NCBI RefSeq assembly: GCF_029910235.1
Contig: NZ_CP112874.1
Span: forward strand, 4,454,501-4,518,500
Length of the DNA: 64,000 nucleotides
Source of the DNA: Pseudanabaena galeata CCNP1313
GTDB lineage: Bacteria; Cyanobacteriota; Cyanobacteriia; Pseudanabaenales; Pseudanabaenaceae
Direction of reading: 5' to 3'
This document shows positions 48,311 through 57,761 of this stretch, piece after piece. The notes below the pieces were generated by a model. It saw only the letters and a list, made by a program, of their open reading frames with translations, did not search any database and was not told the origin of the DNA. The position numbers and the translations under genes are program-made. The first letter of the stretch is position 1; every line of letters starts with the position of its first letter.

Positions 48311-48438
48311 CCTAAAGATTATCCTCTTGGTACACCTATATATAAGGTTAAACTTCTTAGCCTTGGATGTCAAAGGCATATTTGGCTGATATTTTAAAGC
48401 AGATAAATAATGATGGCGAGCAATGCACCCTCACAAAT

Positions 48439-49227
48439 CTATCTGCTTAAGCTGGCTAATGTGGTCTTGAGTGTCAATTGATTAAGAGTATTTAGCTCTT
48501 GTTGAGGGTGACTGAGTAGACGCGATCGCATCTCATCACACAAACCCTGAACATTAGTAAAATCTGCACCTGCGATACTTTCAAATCTCTCAAAATCAGC
48601 ATCAGTGAGATCGGCGGCACGGAGATCAACTCCCGCCAAATTTGCCCCATTTAATCGAGCTTTGCGTAAATAAGCGCCAGTCAAAACGGCTTTGCGTAAA
48701 TCCGCTTGCACTAATCGCGCTCCCGCCAAATTTGCACCCGTCAGATCGGCTCCACCCAGATAAGCACCGATCAAATTTGCATTTTGTAAATCTGCATCTT
48801 TGAGATTAGCTGTATTTAGTGGCGCACCATTCAGACTTGCATTTGGTCCGATCGCCCCTGAAGTCTTGTAGGCGAAATTTTCAGGAAAAATAGTTTGACT
48901 GTTATACCTTGCCCCTTGCAATTTAGCATCGGTCAAATTTGCCCCGCTTAAATCAGCACCACTGAAATCAACTCGATACAGATAAGCACCTTGAAGATTA
49001 GCTCTTTTTAGTATGGCTTGACGGAGATTTGAACTACGGAGATCAGCCTTACAGAGATTAGCTTCACTTAAATTTGTCAAACTTAAATTCGCCCTAATTA
49101 GGATTGCCTCTTGGAGGTCGGCTTTTTGCAAATCACATTCACTTAAGTTAATCTGATATAAGTCTTCTCTGGTTAATGTAATCCCAGCTTTGATCGCAGC
49201 TACAACTTGTTGGGCGCTTTTTGACAT
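48439..49227 (-). CDS. Cytosolic pentapeptide-repeat protein
   Basis: The 262-residue protein lacks a signal peptide. After a short helical start (MSKSAQQVVAAIKAGITLTRED) it has two blocks of A(D/N)LXX repeats, at about 27-110 and 140-215, separated by a 30-residue insert (YNSQTIFPENFAYKTSGAIG) that recurs in many cyanobacterial members. It ends in a helical tail. The biochemical role is unknown. Confidence 0.88.
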   Translation of the reverse strand: MSKSAQQVVAAIKAGITLTREDLYQINLSECDLQKADLQEAILIRANLSLTNLSEANLCKADLRSSNLRQAILKRANLQGAYLYRVDFSGADLSGANLTDAKLQGARYNSQTIFPENFAYKTSGAIGPNASLNGAPLNTANLKDADLQNANLIGAYLGGADLTGANLAGARLVQADLRKAVLTGAYLRKARLNGANLAGVDLRAADLTDADFERFESIAGADFTNVQGLCDEMRSRLLSHPQQELNTLNQLTLKTTLASLSR

Positions 49228-49637
49228 AACTATATGATTTGATTGAAACTATTGCGATGTAATTGCGTTGCGGGCACTTTTTACCCACAAAAAAAATTAC
49301 AAAAAATTACTTTGCAACACTACCAAATTTTTGGTGTCACTTTGTTGAGTTAGGTGGCGCGAATTGCTGCCTAACCTAATAAAGCGATCATAGGCTTCTT
49401 TCCAGTTTTAAGCAAAAATCTGGGTTTAGCGATCGCACTTTACGGTAACTTTCCTTAAGTAAGTAATCCTAAATAATTTTCACAAAGTGTTGTTAAGTGT
49501 TATGCAATTTAATAAAGAAACAGATTTTTGATGGTGCGGTTTCGCAGAACCATCAAAAATCTGTTTCTTTACTTTACGGAGAAGCCCTAAGCAACATTTT
49601 GTGAAAATTATTTGTTTTGAGATAAGGAGTTTTCACA
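49228..49637. repeat. 410-base gap with a composite repeat
   Basis: The first 240 bases show no feature beyond AT richness. A composite element occupies 49471-49613. The ribosome site of the lyase gene (GGAG at 49626-49629) ends the gap. Confidence 0.6.
49471..49613. repeat. Composite element with 22-bp outer repeats and inner hairpin
   Basis: Outer arms 49471-49492 and 49592-49613 are inverses with one mismatch. Inside, arms 49514-49535 and 49549-49570 form a hairpin, followed by TACTTTACGGAGAAGCCCTA, the tail shared with copies at 36828, 57611 and 58535. Confidence 0.8.
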
Positions 49638-50216
49638 GTGCTTGTTCCGCCGATGACAATGATGGACTTTTTCAAAAAAAGTGAAGGAGTTTGGTTTATT
49701 CATCGCACCGTACATCATTTTGATAGTGTCGCCGATGAATCTGGGGAATCGAAAATCCATGTCAATTTTGTTGCTAAGAACGATACCAGAGTCCAAACAA
49801 TCTGCACATCGCAAGGTGTTGATTTGGCGATCGCCTCCTGTGGTGCAAGTTTTATGTGGCAACCCCATGAAGAGGGCGGGGCGGAGCCAAATCCTGACCA
49901 TGCCGCAGTTTTAGTGGATGTACCAGACGATCAAACAGGGCGATCGGGCAAATTATTACGAAATCAAGGATATGTCGAAAAAATACCTGTGGTTAGCCGC
50001 TATTGGTTTGGTAACGATGGTATTTTGACTATTGATACAGAATATGACAATAATCAGGGGCAAGAACGCTGTTGGTTTATCACCGATGATTTTCGCGTGC
50101 GGGCGAGTACTGTACTTATGAATAATGGCGTTTATTTGATGACTTACTGCTCTGAGCGCCGATGTGTGGGTGATGCAGATTTAGAGATGATGGTGCAGCG
50201 TAATAAAATGTTGTAA
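49638..50216 (+). CDS. cpcS: CpcS/CpeS-family phycobiliprotein lyase
   Basis: The 192-residue protein has the CpcS/CpeS layout: FFKKSEGVWFIHRTVHHF at the start, VSRYWFGNDGILTIDTEY in the middle and YCSERRC near the end. These lipocalin-like lyases attach phycocyanobilin (or other bilins) to cysteine 84-type sites of phycobiliproteins. The start is GTG 49638-49640, eight bases after GGAG; internal ATGs have no such site. Distinguishing CpcS, CpcU and CpeS needs a tree. Confidence 0.88.
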   Translation: MLVPPMTMMDFFKKSEGVWFIHRTVHHFDSVADESGESKIHVNFVAKNDTRVQTICTSQGVDLAIASCGASFMWQPHEEGGAEPNPDHAAVLVDVPDDQTGRSGKLLRNQGYVEKIPVVSRYWFGNDGILTIDTEYDNNQGQERCWFITDDFRVRASTVLMNNGVYLMTYCSERRCVGDADLEMMVQRNKML

Positions 50217-50258
50217 AGACAGAGAGAAGCGCTATCTTGACAAAATTAGTGGGATTTT

Positions 50259-51101
50259 ATGCTCGAAAATCATCTTCAACAATGGCTACAATTAGCACGA
50301 CAAGAAGCCATTAGGGGAAAGCTGCCAAGTTATATTCCTTTGCTGGCTAAGGCTGATCCAGCTTTGATCGCGATCGCGATTCAGCAGGTACAAGGCGATC
50401 TCATCATGGCTGGTGACAGCGCCACAACTTTTTCGTTGATGAGCATAATCAAGCCATTTTTGTTACTTTATTTGCTGGAAAATCTTGGTAGAGATGCAGT
50501 TTTTCAGATAGTTGACTATCAACCGAGTAACGATCCGTTTAATGCAATTCCTGATGACAAGCCCAAAAATCCGATGATTAATAGTGGTGCGATCGCACTT
50601 TCTTCACTATTAAGCTCCTGTGATACTTTACAAAATTGGCTCAATCAACGCTCTGGAGCAAATCTGGTGATCGATTTAGCCATGTTAGATTCTGTGCGAT
50701 CAGTGCCTAATCGACGGAACTTAGCGATCGCCGATCAACTTCAATATTTGGGAATAATTGCGAATCCTAGTCAAGCCCTTACAGTTTATGAAGAAATTTG
50801 TTGTTTGCGCGGTAATGTTCAAGATCTGGCGCAAATAGGCACTTTATTAGTTAGTGCTGAGCGATCGCCACATATCCCCATAGTTTTAGAAATCATGTCT
50901 CAATGTGGCATGTATGAGTCATCAGCAGACTTTGCCAAAGATCTGGGATTACCTTCAAAGTCCAGTATTAGTGGGGCTTTGTTATCAATTATTGTTGATA
51001 AAGCGGCGATCGCCTGCTATAGCCCTGCTCTTGATGACTTTGGAAATTCCGTTGCGGGAGTATTTCTAGTTCGACAGGTTAAAAGTTATAGTCAATCTTA
51101 A
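50259..51101 (+). CDS. glsA: Glutaminase
   Basis: The 280-residue protein matches serine-dependent glutaminases, which turn glutamine into glutamate and ammonia. It has the catalytic Ser-x-x-Lys in FSLMSIIKPF, the PMINSGAIAL motif, RRNLAIADQL and CGMYESSADFAKDLGLPSKS. It is shorter than the usual ~305 residues and some motifs are relaxed, so activity should not be assumed. It follows the lyase gene by 42 bases. Confidence 0.83.
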   Translation: MLENHLQQWLQLARQEAIRGKLPSYIPLLAKADPALIAIAIQQVQGDLIMAGDSATTFSLMSIIKPFLLLYLLENLGRDAVFQIVDYQPSNDPFNAIPDDKPKNPMINSGAIALSSLLSSCDTLQNWLNQRSGANLVIDLAMLDSVRSVPNRRNLAIADQLQYLGIIANPSQALTVYEEICCLRGNVQDLAQIGTLLVSAERSPHIPIVLEIMSQCGMYESSADFAKDLGLPSKSSISGALLSIIVDKAAIACYSPALDDFGNSVAGVFLVRQVKSYSQS

Positions 51102-51272
51102 ATTTAGTAGTGCGTGGCTTCGCTGCACAATACTGAATTATAAATAGCCCTAAATATTCGCTAAAAAATTGAATTTTTCGATAGTTATTTGCGATCGTGT
51201 ATATACAGCTACCTTTATCCGATAAAATTAAAAACGCTAAAAAGTTTTTGGTAGTAAGCAGAGAATAAGTAA

Positions 51273-51509
51273 ATGAGTACCTTTGAGCAAGTTCAAGAAA
51301 TCGTTGCATCCCAATTAGGCGTTGATAAAGCCGAAGTTAAGCCTGAAGCTAGCTTTGCGAACGACCTTGGCGCTGACTCTCTCGATACTGTCGAATTGGT
51401 TATGGCCTTAGAAGAAAAATTCGGCGTTGAAATCCCCGACGAAGACGCAGAAAAAATTGCCACCGTGCAGAACGCCGTTGATTACATTGACAGCAAGCAA
51501 GCTGCCTAG
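51273..51509 (+). CDS. acpP: Acyl carrier protein
   Basis: The 78-residue acidic protein carries the phosphopantetheine serine in GADSLDTVE. It shuttles acyl chains in fatty-acid synthesis. fabF follows 62 bases later on the same strand, the usual arrangement. Confidence 0.98.
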   Translation: MSTFEQVQEIVASQLGVDKAEVKPEASFANDLGADSLDTVELVMALEEKFGVEIPDEDAEKIATVQNAVDYIDSKQAA

Positions 51510-51571
51510 TGAAATATGAGGGTTGCTTGGCAACTCTCATATTTCGTAAACTCTATCCAAATCATTACGAA

Positions 51572-52825
51572 ATGCAAAACCCTCAGCCCCTCTCTCGCGT
51601 CGTTGTCACTGGACTAGGTGCAATCACACCGATCGGTAACACGGTCGAAGAATACTGGCAAGGTCTAGTTGATGGCAAAAACGGGATTACCGAAATTACG
51701 CGCTTTGATACTACCGATCATGAATGTCGAGTTGGTGGTGAAGTAAAAGATTTTGATCCTCTTGCTTATGTCCCAGCCAAAGAAGCGCGACGTATGGATC
51801 GCTTTGCTCAATTTGGTGTGAGTGCCAGTATCCAAGCTTTGCGCGATGCAAATCTAGAAATAACGCCTCTTAATGCTCCTCAGATTGGGGTTTTGCTAGG
51901 TACTGGCATTGGCGGATTACAAGTACTCGAAGATCAGCATGAAATTATCCGCACCAAAGGACCTAGTCGTTGCAGTCCATTTATGATTCCGATGATGATC
52001 GGTAATATGGCCGCAGGTTTGACGGCAATTCATACGGGCGCACAGGGACCAAATTCCTGCACGGTGACTGCTTGTGCGGCGGGTTCCAATGCGATCGGCG
52101 ATGCATTTCGTTTAGTACAGAGTGGATTTGCCCAAGCAATGATCTGTGGTGGTACTGAAGCGGCGATTACACCACTCGGCTTTGCAGGTTTTGCCTCAGC
52201 AAGAGCCATGTCTCGTCGCAATGACGATCCTGCCCATGCTTCCCGTCCCTTTGATAAAGATCGCGATGGCTTTGTGATGGGCGAAGGCGCAGGAATTTTG
52301 ATTATTGAAAATCTCGAACATGCTCTAGCGCGTGGAGCAAAAATCTATGCCGAAATCGTGGGCTATGGTTGTACCTGCGATGCCTACCACATGACCTCAC
52401 CTTCTCCCAATGGTGAAGGTGCAGTCAGAGCTATGTCCCTAGCTCTTAAGGATGGTGATATTGAACCTGAGATGGTGGACTATATCAATGCCCACGGTAC
52501 AAGTACCTCGGCAAATGATAGTACTGAAACGAAAGCCATCAAGAAAGTTTTGGGCGATCATGCCTATAAGGTTGCCGTTAGTTCCACTAAGTCGATGACG
52601 GGGCATTTGCTGGGCGGCTCTGGTGGCATTGAGGCTGTAGCAACAGTTTTGGCAGTGAAAAATGATATTGCACCGCCAACGATGAACCTAGAAAATCCTG
52701 ATCCTGATTGCGATTTAGACTATGTGCCTAACAAGTCTCGTCCGATGACGATTAATGTGGCGACTTCTAACTCCTTTGGATTTGGTGGTCATAATGTCAC
52801 TCTAGTGTTCAAAAAATATCAATAG
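51572..52825 (+). CDS. fabF: 3-oxoacyl-ACP synthase II
   Basis: The 417-residue condensing enzyme starts at ATG 51572 ([23 protein letters not shown]). It has the active cysteine in [14 protein letters not shown] and the two histidines in [11 protein letters not shown] and [15 protein letters not shown], plus the C-terminal [14 protein letters not shown] extends acyl-ACP chains, setting C18 supply and cold response. It forms a unit with acpP. Confidence 0.96.
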   Translation: MQNPQPLSRVVVTGLGAITPIGNTVEEYWQGLVDGKNGITEITRFDTTDHECRVGGEVKDFDPLAYVPAKEARRMDRFAQFGVSASIQALRDANLEITPLNAPQIGVLLGTGIGGLQVLEDQHEIIRTKGPSRCSPFMIPMMIGNMAAGLTAIHTGAQGPNSCTVTACAAGSNAIGDAFRLVQSGFAQAMICGGTEAAITPLGFAGFASARAMSRRNDDPAHASRPFDKDRDGFVMGEGAGILIIENLEHALARGAKIYAEIVGYGCTCDAYHMTSPSPNGEGAVRAMSLALKDGDIEPEMVDYINAHGTSTSANDSTETKAIKKVLGDHAYKVAVSSTKSMTGHLLGGSGGIEAVATVLAVKNDIAPPTMNLENPDPDCDLDYVPNKSRPMTINVATSNSFGFGGHNVTLVFKKYQ

Positions 52826-52850
52826 GCTCAATATAGCGAGCGTCAGTCTT

Positions 52851-52897
52851 GTTAAAAAGTGAGGGGCGGCGCTTCGCGCCGCCCCTCACTTTTTAAC
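52851..52897. terminator. fabF terminator with GCTTCGC apex
   Basis: The 22-bp exact arms 52851-52872 and 52876-52897 lie 25 bases after the fabF stop, with A5/T5 in the outer arms. Confidence 0.8.
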
Positions 52898-52898
52898 T

Positions 52899-52933
52899 AA
52901 AAAAGCTGCCGTGCTTTGCACGGCAGCTTTTTT
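52899..52933. terminator. Second terminator, between convergent fabF and Rieske genes
   Basis: The 16-bp exact arms 52899-52914 and 52918-52933 have TTT loop. A6/T6 outer runs allow termination in both directions. Confidence 0.8.
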
Positions 52934-52941
52934 GTTTTTTA

Positions 52942-53307
52942 TTATGCATCAATAAATAGATCGGAACCTTCTTGAGTGACGGTAAAACTTTTCACATCAG
53001 TAGAAGTTTTGCCCATCGCGATCATTTTCTTGGCAACATTAGGTAAAGGAATCCCGACAAAAGATTCTACCCATTCAGTATTCTTGCCAGTACAAACTTC
53101 AAACTTGGAACCGTGGAAAGGACAAGTAATTACACCATTTTCAAACTTGCCTTTGGCTAGGGGTAGTCCAAAGTGAGGGCATTTATTTGCGATCGCGCAA
53201 TATTTATCACCAACTTTTGCAACGATGACAGATTGTCCATTGGCGCTAGTTTTCAGAACTTTATCAGAACTGACATCAGTAGCGGAGGCAATTTTGACTT
53301 TAGCCAT
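52942..53307 (-). CDS. Rieske [2Fe-2S] ferredoxin-like protein
   Basis: The 121-residue soluble protein has both Rieske cluster motifs: CPHFGLPLA near 43-51 and CPFHGSKFE near 62-70, giving the two Cys and two His ligands. There is no membrane anchor, so it differs from PetC. Such small Rieske proteins feed electrons to oxygenases or act in redox sensing. No partner oxygenase is adjacent. A 50-residue C-terminal extension follows the cluster domain. Confidence 0.9.
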   Translation of the reverse strand: MAKVKIASATDVSSDKVLKTSANGQSVIVAKVGDKYCAIANKCPHFGLPLAKGKFENGVITCPFHGSKFEVCTGKNTEWVESFVGIPLPNVAKKMIAMGKTSTDVKSFTVTQEGSDLFIDA

Positions 53308-53373
53308 TTGTTTTATTAATTAATGAATTTAGTAATGTAAGACACCAAAAAACTATATCACAAGGCACATTTA

Positions 53374-53420
53374 CCCTAACAGAGAATGGCAACGCAAAGC
53401 GCTGCCATTCTCTGTTAGGG
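53374..53420. terminator. Hairpin at the end of the LivK-like gene, AAA loop
   Basis: The 22-bp arms 53374-53395 and 53399-53420 have one mismatch and the apex CGC-AAA-GCG. It lies directly beyond the stop at 53422. Confidence 0.75.
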
Positions 53421-53421
53421 C

Positions 53422-54822
53422 TTAACGCAGTGGCACAAAGTCATAGCCAACGCCTGAGCGATCGCCTTTACTCACTTTTACTAAAATCGAAGGATTTGCC
53501 CGATCGCCTGATGGCTGAAAGGAAATTTTTCCTGCGGCTCCTTCGAGTTCAAAGGTATTACTAGATAGAGTTTGTTGTAGTCCTGCACGGGTAGCATTTT
53601 GGCGAAGTCCGCCTGCGATCGCCAATGTCGCATCGTAACTAGTCGCACTGCGCCAATTTACATCGCCGCCCCACAGTTTTACCGCATTATCCGCAAAGGG
53701 ATTATTAGCTAAAAACTCAGGATGCCAAGGTACAGTTAGCACCATGTCGGCGATCGCCCCTTGTCCGAGTTGCAAAGTTTTAAAAGTATACAAAGTTCCG
53801 TCACCTAGCAATAACAGGCGATTTCTGGCAATAACGGCAATTTCGATCCCCTTTTCGATCTTTTCGACACCCGGAGATAGTAACAATGCATCGACGCGAT
53901 CGCTCAACATCTCCTCAATGACCTTATCGGCATTAAAGTTGGGATTCGATAAATCACAATTTACACGGCTGATTTTTGAGCCATCCGAAAATACAGCGGC
54001 AGTAAATTCTTCTTGCAGGGACTGACTAGCCTTTGCAGAAGCATTAAAGCAAATACCAATATTTTTCTTGTTTTGCTGTTTAACAACATATTGAGATAGC
54101 GCATTGGCTTGAAACCTCACACTTGGCACTGACCGAAAAATATGGCTTCCTGCCCCTGAAAGCTCTTTAGCTGTGCTAGTCGATGACATCATAACTAGTC
54201 CTCCAGCTTGATAGGTTGGGACAGTGGCGATGGAAACCTCACTGGAGTTATGTCCGATCACGGCAAGAATACTTTGATCTTGGACTAACGCTTGGGCAAC
54301 TTTTGTGCCAATGTCGATTTTATTGTCGTCATTAACGATCACAATTTTTAAGGGTATGCCATTAATACCGCCCTGACTGTTTATCTCAATTTGCGCTTGG
54401 GCAACACCACGCAAAATCTCTTTAGCCACATTGAGATTGCCACCAATCGGCACACTTACCGCGATTGTCAAGGATTTTTGATCGCCAATTTTGGCGTTAT
54501 TTAGATAAATAACTGCTTCAGGATCGCTACGCTGTTTACTGAGCGAGGCTTCCCATTTGGTAATTGCGGTGGCGTAATCTTTTTTGGCGATCGCGGCGAT
54601 CGCCTGTTCCTTGTCTGAATTAATTTCAGATGTTATCAGTATTTTTTCGCCTTCACTTTTGCGTGATGCTAAGTCGAAGTTCGTATTGCTAGCTGTGGTA
54701 TTGCTATCAATAGCGATCGGGGTTTGGTTTTTCGTAAAGAATAAAATACCAGCAGCAGCCAGTCCACCACAGATAGCCAAGGTTAGCCCTAACACCAATA
54801 CTTCTTTCTTGTTGTTTGCCAT
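53422..54822 (-). CDS. Membrane-tethered LivK-like binding protein with TPR-like segment
   Basis: The 466-residue protein starts at ATG 54820-54822 (MANNKKEVLVLGL). An uncleaved-looking membrane helix (VLGLTLAICGGLAAAGILFF) is followed by a helix-turn-helix segment resembling one tetratricopeptide unit (AIAKKDYATAITKWEASL...DPEAVIYLNNAK). Then comes a type I periplasmic binding domain (LTIAVSVPIGG...GVAQAQIEINSQGGINGIPLKIVIVNDDN). This layout, common in cyanobacteria and sometimes fused to Ser/Thr kinases, suggests sensing more than import. No ABC partners are near; the LivG-like ATPase at 20693 is far away. Confidence 0.85.
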   Translation of the reverse strand: MANNKKEVLVLGLTLAICGGLAAAGILFFTKNQTPIAIDSNTTASNTNFDLASRKSEGEKILITSEINSDKEQAIAAIAKKDYATAITKWEASLSKQRSDPEAVIYLNNAKIGDQKSLTIAVSVPIGGNLNVAKEILRGVAQAQIEINSQGGINGIPLKIVIVNDDNKIDIGTKVAQALVQDQSILAVIGHNSSEVSIATVPTYQAGGLVMMSSTSTAKELSGAGSHIFRSVPSVRFQANALSQYVVKQQNKKNIGICFNASAKASQSLQEEFTAAVFSDGSKISRVNCDLSNPNFNADKVIEEMLSDRVDALLLSPGVEKIEKGIEIAVIARNRLLLLGDGTLYTFKTLQLGQGAIADMVLTVPWHPEFLANNPFADNAVKLWGGDVNWRSATSYDATLAIAGGLRQNATRAGLQQTLSSNTFELEGAAGKISFQPSGDRANPSILVKVSKGDRSGVGYDFVPLR

Positions 54823-55609
54823 ATTTCTCACAGGAAGTTAAAAAGGATATTTTCCCTGATTTCTGTGCAAATATGTAAGCTCAAAAATAGGGGAGGCGTT
54901 TAGCACCTCCCCTATTTTTGAGCTTATATAGCAATGTAAGTTTTGCTTAGGACATAAAACCAAAAAGATGAGTGGCGGCGCGAAGCGCCGCCACTCATCT
55001 TTTTGGTTTTGTCAGAAAATGCTAGAAAAAAAGACCAGACTTTTTCTGTTCCAAGAACTTGCTTGTTAATGTCTTGATTGATGTCATCAAATATCAGCAT
55101 TTTTATCGTTAAAAACAAGTTTGAGGCTGATAGAGAAAATGCCAGAATTCCTGAGAACCTTGCTAATAAATGTTTTTGAGGCTTTCATCTATACAATTAC
55201 CTTACATAACCAGTTTAAATAAACTGTGCTAACTTAGCTGTGTCAATCAGAACAACATACAAAATATTTTGTTTTCTACGTTGTTATCTGTATTGATTTT
55301 TGGATTAATCTCTAATATTTTCTAGCGAGTCTAACGGATGGGTGTTGGGCAATTGTAAATTGATTAAGAAATTCTAATCATTGAATTGGGAAATTAGTTG
55401 GCAAAGGTATTTGTAAATGTGTTGAGTACAAACTATTTGTTTGTTTGCCTGATCAAGCCTATTTATGTCTAATTAGATGGAGATTTAATTAGAAAGTTCC
55501 CAATTTAATATCAAGATTTAGAATCAGAATATTATAAAAAACATTTTGACTCGCTAATTTTTGCAGAGATTATCTAAATACAAATAATTAGTGAAATGTG
55601 AGGAAAACC
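54823..55609. other. 787-base gap with two hairpins and a long AT-rich leader
   Basis: Hairpins lie at 54876-54926 (about 21-bp arms) and 54956-55010. From 55011 to 55609 the sequence is AT-rich with no HIP1 site and no convincing frame. It must include the promoter of the HTH gene and perhaps a long 5' leader or an RNA gene. Confidence 0.5.
54956..55010. repeat. 26-bp perfect palindrome, GCGAAGC apex, GGACAT flank
   Basis: Arms 54956-54981 and 54985-55010 are exact inverses. The left flank AGGACATAAAACC matches the left side of the copy at 36199-36211. Confidence 0.85.
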
Positions 55610-56143
55610 ATGACTATTGAAGACGCACTCAATATCGTAGATTCTGTTTTGGGAAATAAGAGCCTCAGTACAATTCAAGAGGCAATTTTTCGTCAAACTT
55701 GGGAGGGTAAGACCTATTCAGAAATTGCTGAAAAAGCTGGTTATGATGCGGCTTATATTCGTGATGTTGGTTATAAACTATGGCAATTACTGTCAGAAGC
55801 TTTTGGCGATCGCGTAACTAAAAATAATTTACAAGTGGTTTTGCGTCGTTATAGCAATCGTGCATTAACTACTAATCCGAATATTAGTAACACTTACCAA
55901 TCTGCAATCAATTCGCAAATGGTTAGCGCAACTACATCACCTGTGAATTTGCCGATGGCTACAGAGTCATTTAGTCAAGAGATTAGTAATGGTGCTTCTA
56001 AGCTTTTGCAACTTCTAGCAAGGGTTTTGACCGAGCCGATTGGCGATCGCCCGATTAATCATCATTGGCAGCAAATCCATGACTCAAATACCGATTCTTC
56101 TTTGAAATTAACGATTACCGTAAATCTCAGTATGGCTGATTAA
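55610..56143 (+). CDS. HTH-domain protein resembling the vWA-MoxR-associated N-terminal domain
   Basis: The 177-residue protein starts at ATG 55610 (MTIEDALNIVDSVLGNKSLS), six bases after GAGG. Its first ~80 residues (QEAIFRQTWEGKTYSEIAEKAGYDAAYIRDVGYKLWQLLSEAFGDRVTKNNLQVVLRR) match the HTH module that heads many cyanobacterial NTPase and conflict-type proteins. Here no NTPase follows, only a serine/threonine-rich linker and a short tail ending LKLTITVNLSMAD. It might be a stand-alone regulator or a truncated form. A long AT-rich gap precedes it. Confidence 0.75.
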   Translation: MTIEDALNIVDSVLGNKSLSTIQEAIFRQTWEGKTYSEIAEKAGYDAAYIRDVGYKLWQLLSEAFGDRVTKNNLQVVLRRYSNRALTTNPNISNTYQSAINSQMVSATTSPVNLPMATESFSQEISNGASKLLQLLARVLTEPIGDRPINHHWQQIHDSNTDSSLKLTITVNLSMAD

Positions 56144-56182
56144 ATTAAAAGCCCGCGCTATGCGCGGGCTTTTAATTTAATC
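56138..56182. terminator. Bidirectional terminator overlapping two stop codons
   Basis: The 21-bp exact arms 56138-56158 and 56162-56182, loop TAT, cover the stop of the HTH gene (56141-56143) and that of purD (56177-56179). Confidence 0.85.
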
Positions 56183-57451
56183 GATGGCTTTGCTGGCAAT
56201 ATCCTTGCGGTAATACATCCCGTCGTAAGCAACAAACTCAATGGCGCTATAAACATTGGTGATAGCATTACGAATGTCATCACCCAAAGCCGTTACCCCA
56301 AGCACGCGACCGCCATTGGTCACGATGGCATTGTTCTTGAGTTTCGTTCCTGATTGAAACACAAATGCACCTAAGTCTTCAGCTTTACCGATACCCGTAA
56401 TAAACTGCCCCGTCTCTACTTTATCTGGATAACCACCTGCGGCCATCACCACACATACGGATGACTGCTTTTTCCATCGAATAGGCGGGAAGTTAGCGAG
56501 GTTACCTTCGACGCAAGCCATGAGCAAATCATCCAGATTTGTATCCAGTAATGGTAAGACTGCTTGGGTCTCAGGATCGCCCAAACGACAGTTAAACTCC
56601 ACAACTTTTGGCTCGCCTTCGGGAGTAATCATTAACCCCGCATAGAGACAACCTCGATAATCAATGCCTCTAGCATTTAAAGCGGCGATCGCAGGTTCTA
56701 AAACTTGAGTCTGCACTTTTGCCATCAACTCAGGCGTAGCGATCGGCGCGGGTGCATAGGCTCCCATCCCGCCTGTGTTTGGTCCTGTATCACCATCACC
56801 GAGACGTTTGTGATCTTGGGCAGGACTGAGGGGGCGAATGGTTTTACCATCGGTGACCGCAAGGACAGATACTTCTTGCCCTGTCATAAATTCTTCGATG
56901 ACTACGGTTTCTCCTGCGGAGCCGAACTGTCCTGCAAAAATGCGATCGAGCGCTTCAGTGGCTTCTTCGATAGTCATCGCTACGGTGACACCTTTACCGC
57001 TAGCTAGACCATCAGCCTTAATCACAATGGGTGCGCCTTGTTGCTGCACATAGGCTTGAGCCGCATCGAGACTCTGAAAAGTAGCACTGGCAGCAGTAGG
57101 AATATTCGCTTCTTGCATGAGCGTCTTTGCCCAAGACTTGCTAGATTCAATCTTTGCCCCCTCTTGAGTTGGACCAAAAATCAATGCTTCGGCTGCTTGA
57201 AAATAATCAACAATGCCAAGTGCTAGGGGCAGTTCGGGCCCAACAATCGTAAAACCAACACCTTGCACTTGGGCAAACCTTAAAATTCCCTCAAAATCAT
57301 CAATGCTAAGGGAAACGTTCTGGCAATTGGACATGGTTGCCGTACCGCCATTTCCGGGGATGCAAAAGACGCGATCTATATTGGGAGATTGCAGAAGTTT
57401 CCAAGCTAAGGCGTGTTCTCTGCCGCCACTGCCAACTACGAGGACTTTCAA
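56177..57451 (-). CDS. purD: Phosphoribosylamine-glycine ligase
   Basis: The 424-residue ATP-grasp enzyme joins phosphoribosylamine and glycine in purine synthesis. Motifs are LVVGSGGREHALAWKL at the start, the grasp loop DGLASGKGV near 147-155, the QDHKRLGDGDTGPNTGGMGAY motif (read in two overlapping parts) and FNCRLGDPETQ near 278-288. The start is TTG 57449-57451, preceded by AAAGGTG four bases upstream. It is monocistronic. Confidence 0.96.
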   Translation of the reverse strand: MKVLVVGSGGREHALAWKLLQSPNIDRVFCIPGNGGTATMSNCQNVSLSIDDFEGILRFAQVQGVGFTIVGPELPLALGIVDYFQAAEALIFGPTQEGAKIESSKSWAKTLMQEANIPTAASATFQSLDAAQAYVQQQGAPIVIKADGLASGKGVTVAMTIEEATEALDRIFAGQFGSAGETVVIEEFMTGQEVSVLAVTDGKTIRPLSPAQDHKRLGDGDTGPNTGGMGAYAPAPIATPELMAKVQTQVLEPAIAALNARGIDYRGCLYAGLMITPEGEPKVVEFNCRLGDPETQAVLPLLDTNLDDLLMACVEGNLANFPPIRWKKQSSVCVVMAAGGYPDKVETGQFITGIGKAEDLGAFVFQSGTKLKNNAIVTNGGRVLGVTALGDDIRNAITNVYSAIEFVAYDGMYYRKDIASKAID

Positions 57452-57761
57452 ATTACACCTTTAATACTCACACTAGTTTTGCTTTCTGCTTTACCGCACT
57501 TTACGATTTGAGCAAATCCCAATAAAAGTTTGAGCAGCTTTACTAAGGGTTCAAAGAACCCGATTTTTTTGTGGCGCAGCGAAGCCGCGCCACAAAAAAA
57601 TCGGTTCTTTATTTTACTGTATGCCCCTAAGCAAAGCTTTTAAAACATTATTTAGCATTTAGTCAATGGCAAATTGCGATGTAGAAAGCTCTGATTGGTC
57701 AGATTGTGGGAAATCATGTACCGATTTGACCAGTATTTAGATGTCCCAAAACTCTAATTTA
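57452..57761. repeat. Gap with one hairpin of the TTATTTTAC-tail family
   Basis: The hairpin is 57553-57610 (arms beginning AAAGAACCCGATTTTTTTG, centre GCAGCGAAGC), followed by ATTTTACTGTATGCCCCTAA, a diverged tail. Nothing else is seen. Confidence 0.65.
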
